Of a DNA stretch of 64,000 nucleotides, positions 18,501-26,242 are shown one piece after another. Position 1 is the first letter of the stretch; every line of letters starts with the position of its first letter. The notes under the pieces were generated by a model, which was not told the DNA's origin, ran no database searches, and worked only from the letters and a program-made list of their open reading frames with translations. The stretch lies in NCBI GenBank assembly GCA_028279185.1, contig JANQSS010000112.1, positions 149,972-213,971 on the forward strand. The letters are read 5' to 3'. The DNA is from Saprospiraceae bacterium (lineage in GTDB: Bacteria > Bacteroidota > Bacteroidia > Chitinophagales > Saprospiraceae). Both the position numbers and the translations under genes were made by a program.

Positions 18501-19349
18501 GGAGGAATCTCAGCTGCAACCTTTGGTGTTGGATCTGCTTTCGGAGCTGTAGGATCTGTCGGCAGTGAAATTGCAAGGGCAACTACACATGGTATTTTAA
18601 ATGGATTAGATGCTCAGCTCTCTGGAGGTGGTTTTGGAAGCGGCTTTTTAAGCGGTATGGTTTCTTCTAGTTTTAGTTCCGCATTCGATGGCGCCAATGA
18701 TATAACGGCATATCTAGGAGGCGGTTTATCAGGTGGGTTTAGTAGTTTGGTAGGAGGAGGTAGTTTTCTAAGCGGCTTTGGTACAGGTGTTGCCCTTACT
18801 GCTCTGAATCATAAAATGCATACAGGAGACCCAGAGACATATCTTGCAGACCCTAATAGTATACCTGATGTATATGTTAGAGCAAAACGAATACATCCCA
18901 TAAGTAGTTTTATATCAACAATGGCGTCAGGGGTGGGATCCACGGCATCTGGTATAGGCTATAATTGGGTAAATGGAGGACGTTATAAAGGCCCCAATGG
19001 CAAATATCACTCGATAAGATCTCAGGGTTGGAATCAGTATACAGGAACAAAGTCTCATATGAATACTACCCTGTCATCTGCTAAAACTATGGGTAGAATT
19101 AATCGTGGAATGGGTCTTGCCTCCGGTATAATGAATACTGCGAATTATACCAATGGACATATAACTTCGGTCCAATGGGGATTTGAAATGACCTCTACAG
19201 GAATAGGTACGTTTGCTCCTCCAATTGTTTCGATACCATGGACAGTTGGTTATGAAGGTTTAGGAAGATATGGCTTGGGAAGAACTAGAGTTTACAAAAG
19301 ACACATTCGTCCTTGGGTTAGCCGAAATATTTGGGGTAATAAATACTAG
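12501..19349 (+). CDS. Giant secreted RHS/YD-repeat protein
   Basis: 2,282 residues with a Sec signal (TILSLVLIVCAYVLLSA). Residues ~25-800 resemble the SpvB/TcaC-like N-terminal part of such proteins (GVNLFTGAATIGLPL, GLGWNLNAGG). YD repeats (for example YDGLGRVKKIKSRDGN) run to about residue 1870. The RHS-associated core (about 1877-1963) ends in SDPQGD, the usual junction with a variable C-terminal tail. The ~320-residue tail is Gly/Ser rich, then has GPNGKYHS and a hydrophobic end; I recognise no toxin fold in it. Two unusual insertions interrupt the repeats: a Cys-rich one (codons at 15039-15125) and a ~150-residue one near residues 1455-1610. RHS shells enclose a C-terminal cargo and release it by self-cleavage. 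No T9SS sorting domain is visible, so the export route past the Sec step is unclear. No immunity gene follows. Confidence 0.88.
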   Translation: MKNTILSLVLIVCAYVLLSAQSTPISGVAKPSPNASSIPKFETGVNLFTGAATIGLPLMTVSADNVSLPMSLNYTSTQGVPVGMIASNVGLGWNLNAGGVITREVKHLPDDAYSIDFYGWEQISSVGYLYKRGKVDYLYNTDPIQYTDDEEEDLRDNRFDREPDVFHFSVGGYSGTFVFDRDGVPQLFSKQELKIEYENDSSLDLINDYGLSSTYLQNRTLGGIKSFTITVPDGTQYVFDKREISVVDDANEFEDYVSLDIVTECNFYGGGQPAFDIHYTGDFKNHYAQISSWYLTEVISPIGIEEIRIKYDKEVTIDHSVLLHSRWALEVCGTGYENKVNSLRTLSLGWRCDRIQFKKGGAYWNAGVIKFNYGADRTDLFNANIGQSPNLHPKVLSSIYWDFNGLPFQEVEFVTSYFQAPGNCSEAWAQTHLNRLRLDQVIISGNDLDDSDALPPYIFTYNSDFNLPSRHSAQRDWWGFYNASGDQYLYPHFYQYATDQANNNLYQTPYPIYRRPPQSFSGYEDIVPGYRTPHDGGEAIKANILTSIQYPNDYKETFDYEMNKAHFNGKGEFAGGLRLVSITPSLGAMRSYTYIDDEGNDSGRILSLPQFGDLGDRCTYDNYFGNLKVFSHSRNDLNADQLTVAYSKIKETISGYGSTETYFDIDAYLGIDQAGCDGQGNCAYSRSFYQTKNGTNAYYSSRGYASAPNPNFAWRQSLPSKVITKNAAGDLVSEVINTYKIFRWDKINGLVVHFSPSGTDLRAIGKYYYLSGDVRLESSTSKQYDITGHSIEKITQYEYNSSNHRFPTKVYFTNSDGQVHSSETTYISDEPISINVDAIRQAEINSCDNFLHFCTQACAGNSACIATCEADHDDCINNIENIIQNAIDALPERERTIYYLQNTCRGWWPSKTVSKIGSTITGGTRYTYSSDYVDCPECPLIKKTEVYELNGWYDQQEVISYNHFGRPTEIDDREINNTISTYNGLGLLETSEYGDFVTTYSYTPFNQLWKVANPDTNEEEFEYDGLGRVKKIKSRDGNIQTENIYTVGTFSTVETITTMGDGSTVPATKEWYDRLGRQKLQSIKDYTVNNNNWVTRTDYDDLGRVITSIDPTYIGETTLAHEASPVSRRTITTPPSWPRTVQSEFHVNNEDDAVIGYSSGKLFKQLSIDENENKVAVFTDLAGRKVLSRQYLGDEQNPHFLDTYYKYDNHGLLEEVKQPLGTKFSYEYDRNSTGREVKKTIPGTAAVTLQYDDRGLLLSETDVEHTISYQYDEYGRVTDEFVDSENISTTSYYGINDLPVKGSLGQVKSVDEKVLNDVQGTRLITTYWYDDYGRPKGSSMENLVGGQDIYSYTYDMRDILLQTAHTHNGYTDITVNMSTPHDHGGRQTGLSMTVGNEAKNVAIYEYDERDLMVMKKLDVEGQSGIEEIPYGYNSRAWIRSIGTKGNCPFPNTPDDQPDFPSQDNLTSGPSTIMSATIQLAFNPEALDTYDSEAPGEDHSIMLALSLVEEDVQNGSIYLSYRDTSFVQLGTSPLPSNPNYSFSQNFDVKYPNCTKLCENALEDLMPTILGVIGQQTNIQNDDVQGAVNNELKDILASLPDCEDCEEEGGLFWEVISYQQGHGGVEALPQYNGNVSMVDYGVRWRASDCTYGFQYDRVNRITKARYEEELNLQYPGNGPSKINKDMYNADFAYDDNGNMNVIKRRGYTHGQWPHGMKQDQIDDVTFSISNNLVSGGSDVAGSRGYKGGGYSYQNGKVFTDGHNGVTQVLYNHMDLPYFIETDRGTMEIVYDASGNTLRRIVKQNGQPDKTYDYAGSLEYQNQELIAAHHAEGRYLVQAERWEYVISDHLGNGRVWFSDYNNDRKISTKPSLMEVYQEQHYYPYGMKMEGDFLNVQQPEDRDRYNGIENVTELGLDIGLTSYRVHDPAIGRWWQVDPAAESLKHLSPYNAMNNNPMSMSDPQGDLPWAAIGIAAAIGGFSQGVSSANNGGTFLSGFAKGAIIGGGISAATFGVGSAFGAVGSVGSEIARATTHGILNGLDAQLSGGGFGSGFLSGMVSSSFSSAFDGANDITAYLGGGLSGGFSSLVGGGSFLSGFGTGVALTALNHKMHTGDPETYLADPNSIPDVYVRAKRIHPISSFISTMASGVGSTASGIGYNWVNGGRYKGPNGKYHSIRSQGWNQYTGTKSHMNTTLSSAKTMGRINRGMGLASGIMNTANYTNGHITSVQWGFEMTSTGIGTFAPPIVSIPWTVGYEGLGRYGLGRTRVYKRHIRPWVSRNIWGNKY

Positions 19350-19378
19350 TCCTGATGTAATAGGTCATTAAATTTATC

Positions 19379-19416
19379 AATTATGGCGACATGAAAATAT
19401 CGCCATAATTTTTCTT
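19379..19416 (+). terminator. Terminator after the RHS gene
   Basis: AATTATGGCGA (19379-19389) pairs perfectly with TCGCCATAATT (19400-19410), loop of ten bases, then a short T run. Confidence 0.85.
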
Positions 19417-19487
19417 ACTTGTAAATGGTTTACAACTCCATTAAGCTACAAAATATAAGCCTCTATTCACCTTGTGGCAAATAAAAA

Positions 19488-19574
19488 ATGCCGAGAACTG
19501 GTTACGAAATTTTCATTCCTTCGACAAAGTATCCGATCGGTGCCATTGCGATGAACGGAAACATAATTTTTTAA
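19488..19574 (+). pseudogene. 28-codon coding relic downstream of the RHS gene
   Basis: A short frame reads MPRTGYEIFIPSTKYPIGAI and stops at 19574. Its GYEIFI-x-ST segment is shared, at both DNA and protein level, with the decayed frame near 10193. Both look like pieces of the same former gene. A real 28-residue peptide is possible but less likely. Position directly after an RHS gene is where an orphan RHS tail or immunity gene would be expected. Confidence 0.35.
19498..19528 (+). repeat. 31-bp repeat, copy 2, after the RHS gene
   Basis: 30 of 31 bases are identical to 10193-10223 in the same orientation. Confidence 0.8.
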
Positions 19575-19614
19575 AATCATTAAATGATCTATTAACTCTT
19601 TAATCATCACAGTT

Positions 19615-21024
19615 ATGAAAAAAATAATTTATACCCGTTTATTATTACTTCTCTTTGCTTCAATGACATATGCATTTTTAAATGCTCAGTGTCCAATCCC
19701 ATGTGACACTTATCTTTCTCCTATTCTTTATTGGCAGGAAGACGAGTGCACCTATAATTTTGCTGTTGAATCATCGGTAGACTGTGGAGAAACTACCGTA
19801 GAGCTTATTTGGAACTTTGGAGATGGAAATATCTCTTCTCCTGATGCAGGTTTTGTGGTACAACATTCCTATTCTGAAGACGATGTATACAATGTCAGTA
19901 TCATAGTTACCTACACCAATATTAATTATCCAGGTTGCTCGGTTACTTTAACAAGAAATATAACTGTGGCGGTGAACGGCTGTAATACTTGTGGCTGCAA
20001 TCTGCAATTAGGTGAAATAGCTCTTACTGAAGTAAATAATTGCACGTATGAATTTAGCGCCGATTATGATTACTCTTGTGGTATTTATGATGGAGATCCG
20101 GAATATTTATGGGACTTTGGAGACGGAAATACTTCTACTGATATCCATGCGGCGCACACGTATGATTGTGATGGCGTCTACAATGTGAAGCTAATCGCAC
20201 AGATTATTGATCCAAATAATCTCACCTGTTTCAGTAAAGCAACAAAATCTGTGGAAGTTGAGGTTTCAGATTGTGACTCTTGTACAGTCTGTGATTGTGA
20301 AATTCGAACACAGGGTATAGTTGCTTTGCAGGACGATAATTGCACGTATAGTTTTTTCGCACCTATCAATTATTCCTGTGGTACCGCAACCGGAGCTTCG
20401 GGCTTTGATTGGGACTTTGGAGATGGAAATACTTCTACTACATTTTCTCCAATTCATACTTATGAAGAAGATGGTGTATATCAGGTAAGCGTAAAAGTTT
20501 CAATTGTAGATCCTGACAATCCAAACTGTATGGCTTGTGCCAATGCCACTAAATGGGTCGTTGTGGAAGGCTGTGATCTTATCAATGATATGGAAAGTTC
20601 AACGGAGCATGTATTTTCTGAGCCAGGGGTCCGCCAAAATGGATCTTATAGTATAGTGAGATACTTTAACGATTCCGACTCAACCGAAAAGCCTTCATAC
20701 TTTGCTCGTGCCAAAGATGGATCAGGATCTTTCTTCTCAAGAAAAAGTCATGAAGACACTGGATTGGATGAAGAACAGTTTCTTTCAGCAATTTATCCAA
20801 ACCCCGCAAGTGATGAAGTGACCGTTTTGATAAAGGGAAAAGATCAGGACAATTTACTTTTACAAATAGTCGATATCCAAGGTAGGAAGCATGTCGATAG
20901 AATAGTGGAAGGTGGAAGCCAGATAAAGTTGGATATAAGTGCACTAGAAGAAGGGGTCTATCATATCATACTGAGTAGTGAAAAGAAGATGTTGGGCAGT
21001 TCCATGTTTTTAAAGCAAGATTGA
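19615..21024 (+). CDS. Secreted PKD-repeat protein with T9SS type A sorting domain
   Basis: 469 residues. The signal peptide (LLLLLFASMTYAFLNA) ends near residue 24. Three PKD-like domains of ~100 residues follow, each with the hallmark W-x-FGDGN (residues ~63, ~165 and ~265) and a closing HxYxxDGVY-type strand. Paired Cys at the domain borders probably form disulphides. A linker leads to a C-terminal sorting domain (AIYPNPASDEVTVLI, then LEEGVYHIILSS). PKD domains are extracellular beta-sandwiches used in adhesion or polysaccharide binding. The gene has its own leader (265 bp after the RHS gene, past a terminator) and a strong terminator, so it is a separate transcript from the VWA-RHS pair. 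Confidence 0.9.
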   Translation: MKKIIYTRLLLLLFASMTYAFLNAQCPIPCDTYLSPILYWQEDECTYNFAVESSVDCGETTVELIWNFGDGNISSPDAGFVVQHSYSEDDVYNVSIIVTYTNINYPGCSVTLTRNITVAVNGCNTCGCNLQLGEIALTEVNNCTYEFSADYDYSCGIYDGDPEYLWDFGDGNTSTDIHAAHTYDCDGVYNVKLIAQIIDPNNLTCFSKATKSVEVEVSDCDSCTVCDCEIRTQGIVALQDDNCTYSFFAPINYSCGTATGASGFDWDFGDGNTSTTFSPIHTYEEDGVYQVSVKVSIVDPDNPNCMACANATKWVVVEGCDLINDMESSTEHVFSEPGVRQNGSYSIVRYFNDSDSTEKPSYFARAKDGSGSFFSRKSHEDTGLDEEQFLSAIYPNPASDEVTVLIKGKDQDNLLLQIVDIQGRKHVDRIVEGGSQIKLDISALEEGVYHIILSSEKKMLGSSMFLKQD

Positions 21025-21047
21025 TCTGAGAAAATCCACTTTAGTTG

Positions 21048-21082
21048 AAGTAGTAGACTCATTTTAAGTCTACTACTTTTTT
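21048..21082 (+). terminator. Terminator after the PKD protein gene
   Basis: AAGTAGTAGACT (21048-21059) pairs perfectly with AGTCTACTACTT (21067-21078), loop of seven bases, then T residues. Confidence 0.92.
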
Positions 21083-21292
21083 ATTCTAATTTTACCCCCG
21101 AATGACATAATAATAAGGCTGGCCAATAGGGACACATTACCAATACAGTTTTCTAAAATCAGAGACAATGCCTTTTTTGTTCGGAAACATTTGAACTTTA
21201 ATATCAATTGCCTTATTTTTTTATTAGTTTCTAATTCAAAAACTTCCAATGCCTTCCACGATTAAATCTATCAAGCTTATCTTTTGAAAACC

Positions 21293-24200
21293 ATGACCTA
21301 CAGGAATTTCCTTCTTTTTTTGAGTATCATTAGCAGTTTTGTTCTTCATTCACAAGAAATTAAAAAAGCTGGTTTAGACAGTGCCAATGCCTTATTCTAT
21401 TCCGGACAATATGACCAGGCTGTGGATTTAGGAAGAGAGTATTTAAGCGAGTTATCAGGGAATGAAGATTCGATCTTACTCGAAAAAGCAAAAACATATA
21501 ACCTGTTTGCCTCTATTTTTTATCATAAAAGTATCAATGATTCTGCCCACTATTATGTCCTGAAAAGCATGGAACTTCTGAATGCTTCACATCAAGAAGA
21601 CATCGAAATGGCCCATTCTTACCTGATACGCAGTATGGTAGAGCAGAGGGAAGGACAACCCAAGGAGGCACTTAAGCATATTCAGGAAGCCATACGGATT
21701 GTCAAGCTTCAAGATGAGGAAAAACAAAAGGAAGAATTGACAGAGCCTTATCATGTAATGGCCATTATTTACGATAATTTAGGGCAACATGACTCGGCTG
21801 TTTATCATTTAGAGAATGCGATTAAATTAAGCAAAACGCTTTCTTCCGTGGATCATTCCGAGCTCGGCAATATGTACAATACTTTGGGCACTTTTTATTA
21901 TCGGAAAAAGCAACTTAAGAAAGTGACTGAGTGCTTTGATCTGGCTTTAAAAGAGTATTTGAAGGTTTTGCCCAGTGATCATATCAATATAGGAATACTA
22001 TATGGCAACCTGGCCACCTTATATTTAGAATTGTCAGAGTTTGATCGGGCATTGGACCATAATGAGCGGGCGATAGAAATTACCTCGTCGAACTATGGAG
22101 AGGATAATCTAACCATGATTACTCTTCTCAATAACCGTGGACGCTTATATAGTAGACTAGGTGATAACAACCAGGCCATTAGCTATCACCAAAAAACTTT
22201 AGACATCCTTGAGCGATCCTTCGAAACACATTATTTTACTCCTTATGTCCATCTGGCCGTCGCTGAGGCTTACTTAAAAGAAAATCAATTCACTCAGGCG
22301 AAGAAGAACTACTTAAAGGCCCTTAAGCGACAGACTGCTCTGAGTGGAAAGATTCACGATAATGTAGTAGAATCTTATTGGGGATTGGGCAGAATGCATT
22401 TTCAAAAAAAAGAATACCAGGAGGCGCTCTCGACGTACCAAGATGCCATGGAAATATTAGATGAACTTTGGGACAAAGACTCTCCTCGATTTTCCCACCC
22501 TCATGTACTTTTAGCCGGTGTTTATATAAAACTAAATAAATTGGAAGATGCGAGAAAACACCTTCACAAGGCCAGACAATTCGCCAATTACAGTACCTAT
22601 GGAGATTTTAGAAGGATACCTTTATTTCAACAAATTCCGGGACTCTTACAGCGGGAAATAGAGTTCTTTGATCATTCCTTTAAGCAGACTCAAGACCAAG
22701 TCTATCAAGATTCTTTAAACCTGCTCTATCGTGAGGCTTTCGATTTCTTTGATTTTCTCTTGTATGAACAAGCGGAGAAAACGAATCGACAACACTCCAT
22801 TGTTGGTGCTTTAAGGTTTTACGAAGCTTATATTTCCGAATTTTTGCTCCCCGAGAAAAGATATGAGGAAATTTTCGAATTGATACAGAAATCGAAAGGC
22901 TCCCTGTTGGCGAATAAAATTAATACACAAAATATAACAGCTTTCCATGATGTGCCCGCGGAGTTGTTGAGTTACGAGGAAAAATTAGACCTGGAGCTCT
23001 CTGCTGCGATGCGTTTACTTTACGAGCAGGAAGGACTAGTCAAAGACTCTATCGAGTTATTGGAAAAAAGTGTTTATCAATTAAAGGAGCAAAAACGACA
23101 TTTAATTGACTCTATCCGAACAAATTTTTCTCAATACTATTACTTGAAATACGATAAACCAACGGTATCCATTGCTGAAATTCGGTCTCATTTGAAGGCA
23201 AAGGACGCCTACTTAGAGTACTTCGTTGGTGACAGTTCGATTTTTATCCTGGTTATTGATAATGACGGTTGTGTTGTAAAACAAATTGACAAAACTTTTC
23301 CTTTGAAAAGTTGGGTTTCCAAGCTAAGGAATAGTATCTATTCTTTTTGGTTGTCCAATGATCAAAGGGATAGCATCTACGAAAGTAATTTAGAAGTCTT
23401 TAAAGAATTTTCTCATTCGTTGTATCAAAAGCTGGTCGAACCTGTTGACTCGTTTCTTCCAGAAAGGTTGATTGTAGTTTCGGATGGCATAGTGGGCTAC
23501 CTACCGTTCGAGATACTCCTAAAGAATAGTGCAGCTCAGGTCGAGGATTTTCATGACTTGAACTTCCTATTAAGAGAGTATATCATTAGTTACGGTTATT
23601 CTGCCAGTTCTTGGTTGCGTGCAAATGACAGAGAAAATAAAAAGAATTCCTCAGGTTTGATTGCTTTTGCGCCTTCGTTTTTGGGTGATTCTACGGCAGA
23701 AAGAGATATTAAAAGTTTGCGACAGGGATTGGGTCAACTAGCCCATAACCATGATGAGGCCAGTTACGTAGCTGATTTGTTTCGGGGTACATTATTCGAG
23801 GGAAGTCTGGCTACTAAATCTTCCTTTATCAATGAAATGGGAAACTACTCCATTGTACACCTCTCTACCCATGGAAAGGCAGATGATCACTTAGGTGAAT
23901 ACTCATACATTGCCTTTTACCATGACGACTCCAAACCCCAGGATTTTAAACTACATGTCAATGAAATTTATAACCTGGATATCAATGCGGATTTGTTTGT
24001 TTTAAGCGCTTGTGAAACCGGTCTTGGTGAATTGAAAAGAGGAGAGGGAGTCATCAGTCTTAATCACGGTTTGTCCTATGCTGGTGCAAGAAGTACTTTG
24101 ACGAGCTTGTGGAGCGTCAATGATGCTCAAGCTGCGGATTTAATAAAAGCATTTTATGAAAATTTAAATGAGGGAATGCGCAAGGACGAGGCACTGAGGG

Positions 24201-24373
24201 AAGCAAAGCTTGAATTGATCAGTGCGGGAGCAGTGGACCCATTCTTTTGGGCCCCATTTATTATAAGCGGTAATATGGCCCCTTTAGATCAGAGCAGTAC
24301 TTCACCCTTAATCTTTATCATGGTAGGCCTACTTGTTTTGTTTTTAATTGTTTGGCAGGTTAAAAGGGCCTAA
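21293..24373 (+). CDS. TPR-CHAT caspase-like protease, secreted and membrane anchored (module B)
   Basis: 1,026 residues from the ATG at 21293, which begins a clear Sec signal (FLLFLSIISSFVLHSQ); a TTG three codons upstream would also fit. TPR repeats run from about residue 30 to 420 (for example MYNTLGTFYYRKKQLKKVTE). A helical linker follows, then a canonical CHAT domain from ~650. His in HLSTHG (codon 23870-23872) and Cys in LSACETG (codon 24011-24013) form the catalytic dyad, and the downstream GVISLNHGLSYAGARS and SLWSVND motifs are typical of the family. A membrane helix (FIMVGLLVLFLIVW) and short basic tail QVKRA end the protein. Topology thus puts the protease in the periplasm (inference). 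It converges on the membrane-TPR/ECF sigma pair with a 14-base gap, repeating the layout at 2294-6271. Confidence 0.92.
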   Translation: MTYRNFLLFLSIISSFVLHSQEIKKAGLDSANALFYSGQYDQAVDLGREYLSELSGNEDSILLEKAKTYNLFASIFYHKSINDSAHYYVLKSMELLNASHQEDIEMAHSYLIRSMVEQREGQPKEALKHIQEAIRIVKLQDEEKQKEELTEPYHVMAIIYDNLGQHDSAVYHLENAIKLSKTLSSVDHSELGNMYNTLGTFYYRKKQLKKVTECFDLALKEYLKVLPSDHINIGILYGNLATLYLELSEFDRALDHNERAIEITSSNYGEDNLTMITLLNNRGRLYSRLGDNNQAISYHQKTLDILERSFETHYFTPYVHLAVAEAYLKENQFTQAKKNYLKALKRQTALSGKIHDNVVESYWGLGRMHFQKKEYQEALSTYQDAMEILDELWDKDSPRFSHPHVLLAGVYIKLNKLEDARKHLHKARQFANYSTYGDFRRIPLFQQIPGLLQREIEFFDHSFKQTQDQVYQDSLNLLYREAFDFFDFLLYEQAEKTNRQHSIVGALRFYEAYISEFLLPEKRYEEIFELIQKSKGSLLANKINTQNITAFHDVPAELLSYEEKLDLELSAAMRLLYEQEGLVKDSIELLEKSVYQLKEQKRHLIDSIRTNFSQYYYLKYDKPTVSIAEIRSHLKAKDAYLEYFVGDSSIFILVIDNDGCVVKQIDKTFPLKSWVSKLRNSIYSFWLSNDQRDSIYESNLEVFKEFSHSLYQKLVEPVDSFLPERLIVVSDGIVGYLPFEILLKNSAAQVEDFHDLNFLLREYIISYGYSASSWLRANDRENKKNSSGLIAFAPSFLGDSTAERDIKSLRQGLGQLAHNHDEASYVADLFRGTLFEGSLATKSSFINEMGNYSIVHLSTHGKADDHLGEYSYIAFYHDDSKPQDFKLHVNEIYNLDINADLFVLSACETGLGELKRGEGVISLNHGLSYAGARSTLTSLWSVNDAQAADLIKAFYENLNEGMRKDEALREAKLELISAGAVDPFFWAPFIISGNMAPLDQSSTSPLIFIMVGLLVLFLIVWQVKRA

Positions 24374-24387
24374 TGTAGTCAAGAACT

Positions 24388-25041
24388 TCACTGATCGCTA
24401 TTTAAACACTGAAGTAGTTGGTCCGCTTCTGTTTTTTTATAAGCACTGAAGTTTCCTTCTTCCAGACACTCTTTTCCCTTTTCTTTGTCCTCTAATTTCA
24501 GGTGATTTAGTGCCAAATACCATTTAATCTGTTCACGCATGAGGACTTTGTTTTCGCTCTCCAATTGTTCTAATAAGACCAGGGATTCTTCCAGTGCTCC
24601 TTCCTTTAACAAGGATAGCGCATAGTGAAATCTTACCAGCCTTCCGGGAGAAGGTTCCTTGCTGATAAGCCGTTCAAACTGTATACTGGCTTCTTCAAAA
24701 TTTTGGTTTTCGTAAGCTCGCATCGCAAGTTGGAAGTATTCGTTTTTTTGCGTTGAAGCGTCTATCGATCTTATGTTAATCATGGGGAAGGTCTTGTTTA
24801 GCTCCGACGCCAGTAACTCGTTGCAATCTTGTCCAATGCTTGAAGTACTGTTATTCATCACCAAGGAAACACCAACTACCAAGAAAATAGTAATAGAAGC
24901 GGCTATTAAGAGATACTTTCTTTGTCTCTCCCGCATCATTTTTAACTGGATATTACTCATCTCCTCTTTCAGAAGTGAATCTCCGTAAGTGTTAATTACT
25001 TTTCGAATATCGTGATCAGTATTATTTTCCTTATTTGCCAT
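24388..25041 (-). CDS. Single-pass membrane TPR protein, anti-sigma-like (module B)
   Basis: 217 residues. A charged N-terminus (residues 1-43) ends in the basic run RERQRKYLL. One membrane helix spans about 43-62 (IAASITIFLVVGVSLVM), and a C-terminal domain of helical hairpins follows (about 105-200), with a TPR-like unit at AMRAYENQNFEEASIQFERL. The start overlaps the end of the ECF sigma gene by 11 bp, so translation is coupled. Size, topology, gene order and TPR content match the protein at 5128-5730, although the sequences are clearly diverged. By position it should restrain the sigma factor through its cytosolic N-terminus. No known anti-sigma motif is visible, so this is inferred. Confidence 0.8.
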   Translation of the reverse strand: MANKENNTDHDIRKVINTYGDSLLKEEMSNIQLKMMRERQRKYLLIAASITIFLVVGVSLVMNNSTSSIGQDCNELLASELNKTFPMINIRSIDASTQKNEYFQLAMRAYENQNFEEASIQFERLISKEPSPGRLVRFHYALSLLKEGALEESLVLLEQLESENKVLMREQIKWYLALNHLKLEDKEKGKECLEEGNFSAYKKTEADQLLQCLNSDQ

Positions 25042-25633
25042 ATAGTTCTTTAAGGAGAGCTTTATATTTAGGCGAAGAATTAATTATTTTCCTAAGTCGT
25101 TCTTGACATTTGTACTTTTTATTTCGAGCAATTTGTTCGTTGGCATATCCCATTTCCTTTGCGATTTCCTTCATCGATTTTTGATGATAAATGGCGGACA
25201 ACAGTACTTTTTTACAATCTTCCGCTAATTTTTCCATCAATTCCTTTGCGAAGTTAACTTCATCTTGTCGTTCTGCGAAATCATGGACGACAAGATCTTT
25301 TTCCTTGGGTTGATTCTGATCATAAGATGTGAAGGTGATTTTTCGTTTTCTCCTCAAGAAGTCAATCCATTTGTTTTTGGCTATTGCATAGACATATGTA
25401 CTTATACTCGAATGGTATTTGAATCTGTCTTCTACAATACTCTTGTACAGAACAATTATTGTTTCCTGATAAATATCTTCGAAATCTTCCGGACTTCCAC
25501 CACCATCAATAATTAGTCTTTTGATGGTTTTACAGTTTTGTCGATAAATCAATTCCAAAGCTTTGGACCTTGATTGATCTCCTCCCTTTAGCATGGAAAC
25601 CAGCTCCTCATTCGAATATCTCTTCCTAAACAA
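25031..25633 (-). CDS. ECF-type RNA polymerase sigma factor (module B)
   Basis: 200 residues from a TTG start at 25633 (an in-frame stop lies a little upstream and no ATG is available). Region 2 is at about 20-95 (EDFEDIYQETIIVLYKSIVE; KWIDFLRRKRK is the basic 2.4-like helix). Region 4 is at about 130-190 with a helix-turn-helix around SMKEIAKEMGYAN and a Lys/Cys-rich final helix (NKKYKCQERLRKI). That helix pattern matches the sigma factor of the first module. It should recruit RNA polymerase to a dedicated promoter set, with activity controlled by the co-encoded membrane TPR protein. Confidence 0.9.
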   Translation of the reverse strand: MFRKRYSNEELVSMLKGGDQSRSKALELIYRQNCKTIKRLIIDGGGSPEDFEDIYQETIIVLYKSIVEDRFKYHSSISTYVYAIAKNKWIDFLRRKRKITFTSYDQNQPKEKDLVVHDFAERQDEVNFAKELMEKLAEDCKKVLLSAIYHQKSMKEIAKEMGYANEQIARNKKYKCQERLRKIINSSPKYKALLKELYGK

Positions 25634-26242
25634 TTTCTCTAACTTGTATGGGTAATGTGATTATTTCATATAATAGTTTACACAAAAAAAGAATAAAGTA
25701 AGAAAAAGACTGTGAAAGGAAAAATATACAGTAAACTGGAGTTCTTAATAATCAAGTTTTCGTAGTGAAATTCCCAATTTTGGGCAATATTGAAGAGGAT
25801 GTTTTGCCTAGAATCTATGGTTATCATCATAAAGAGTAGCAGATTGAAAAATGAAAACTGATTTGTCAAAATCCTTCAGTCAGGCTTCCAAAGACCCCTT
25901 TAGCAAGAGGCAAGTGCAAGTGTGCAAGGGTGTTCGCACTGATCAGAGGTCTGGAGCCATTGGCTGAACATAGCAGTTGGTTAAAAAATCAAAAAGTAGT
26001 TCAACTTCTCCTCATATTCGTTTCATATCACAATAATACATGTGTATGTATATAATTCCAGTAAAAGAAATTTTAGAATTATTTGAGAGACTATTGATTC
26101 CAGCCGACGCACCATTGAGAAATTCATTTCTTCCTGAATGTTTGCCTAATTTGTAATGGCCTCTCACGAAATCAACCACAACTGTTTGAATTAAGGAAGC
26201 ATGAACTAACAGGTTGGAATAATATCCTACATCTGTTCAAGC
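25634..26242. other. 609-bp intergenic region, no recognised gene
   Basis: It contains the leader of the ECF sigma operon and the 3' flank of the beta-barrel gene. A 63-codon minus-strand frame (25678-25869) is rich in Phe, Ile and Leu because the DNA is A/T rich, and I do not accept it as a gene. Nothing else is recognisable. Confidence 0.5.

Noticed and set aside
2294..25633. Possible type III-E CRISPR (Craspase) locus, because of TPR-CHAT and ECF sigma genes
   Set aside because: No CRISPR array, no gRAMP/Cas7-11 effector, no Cas1/Cas2 and no recognisable Csx30/Csx31 are present; only the protease/sigma theme is shared.
25678..25869. 63-codon minus-strand frame of hydrophobic residues
   Set aside because: Composition reflects A/T-rich DNA; no leader, no homologue recognised, and it lies in the ECF sigma operon leader.
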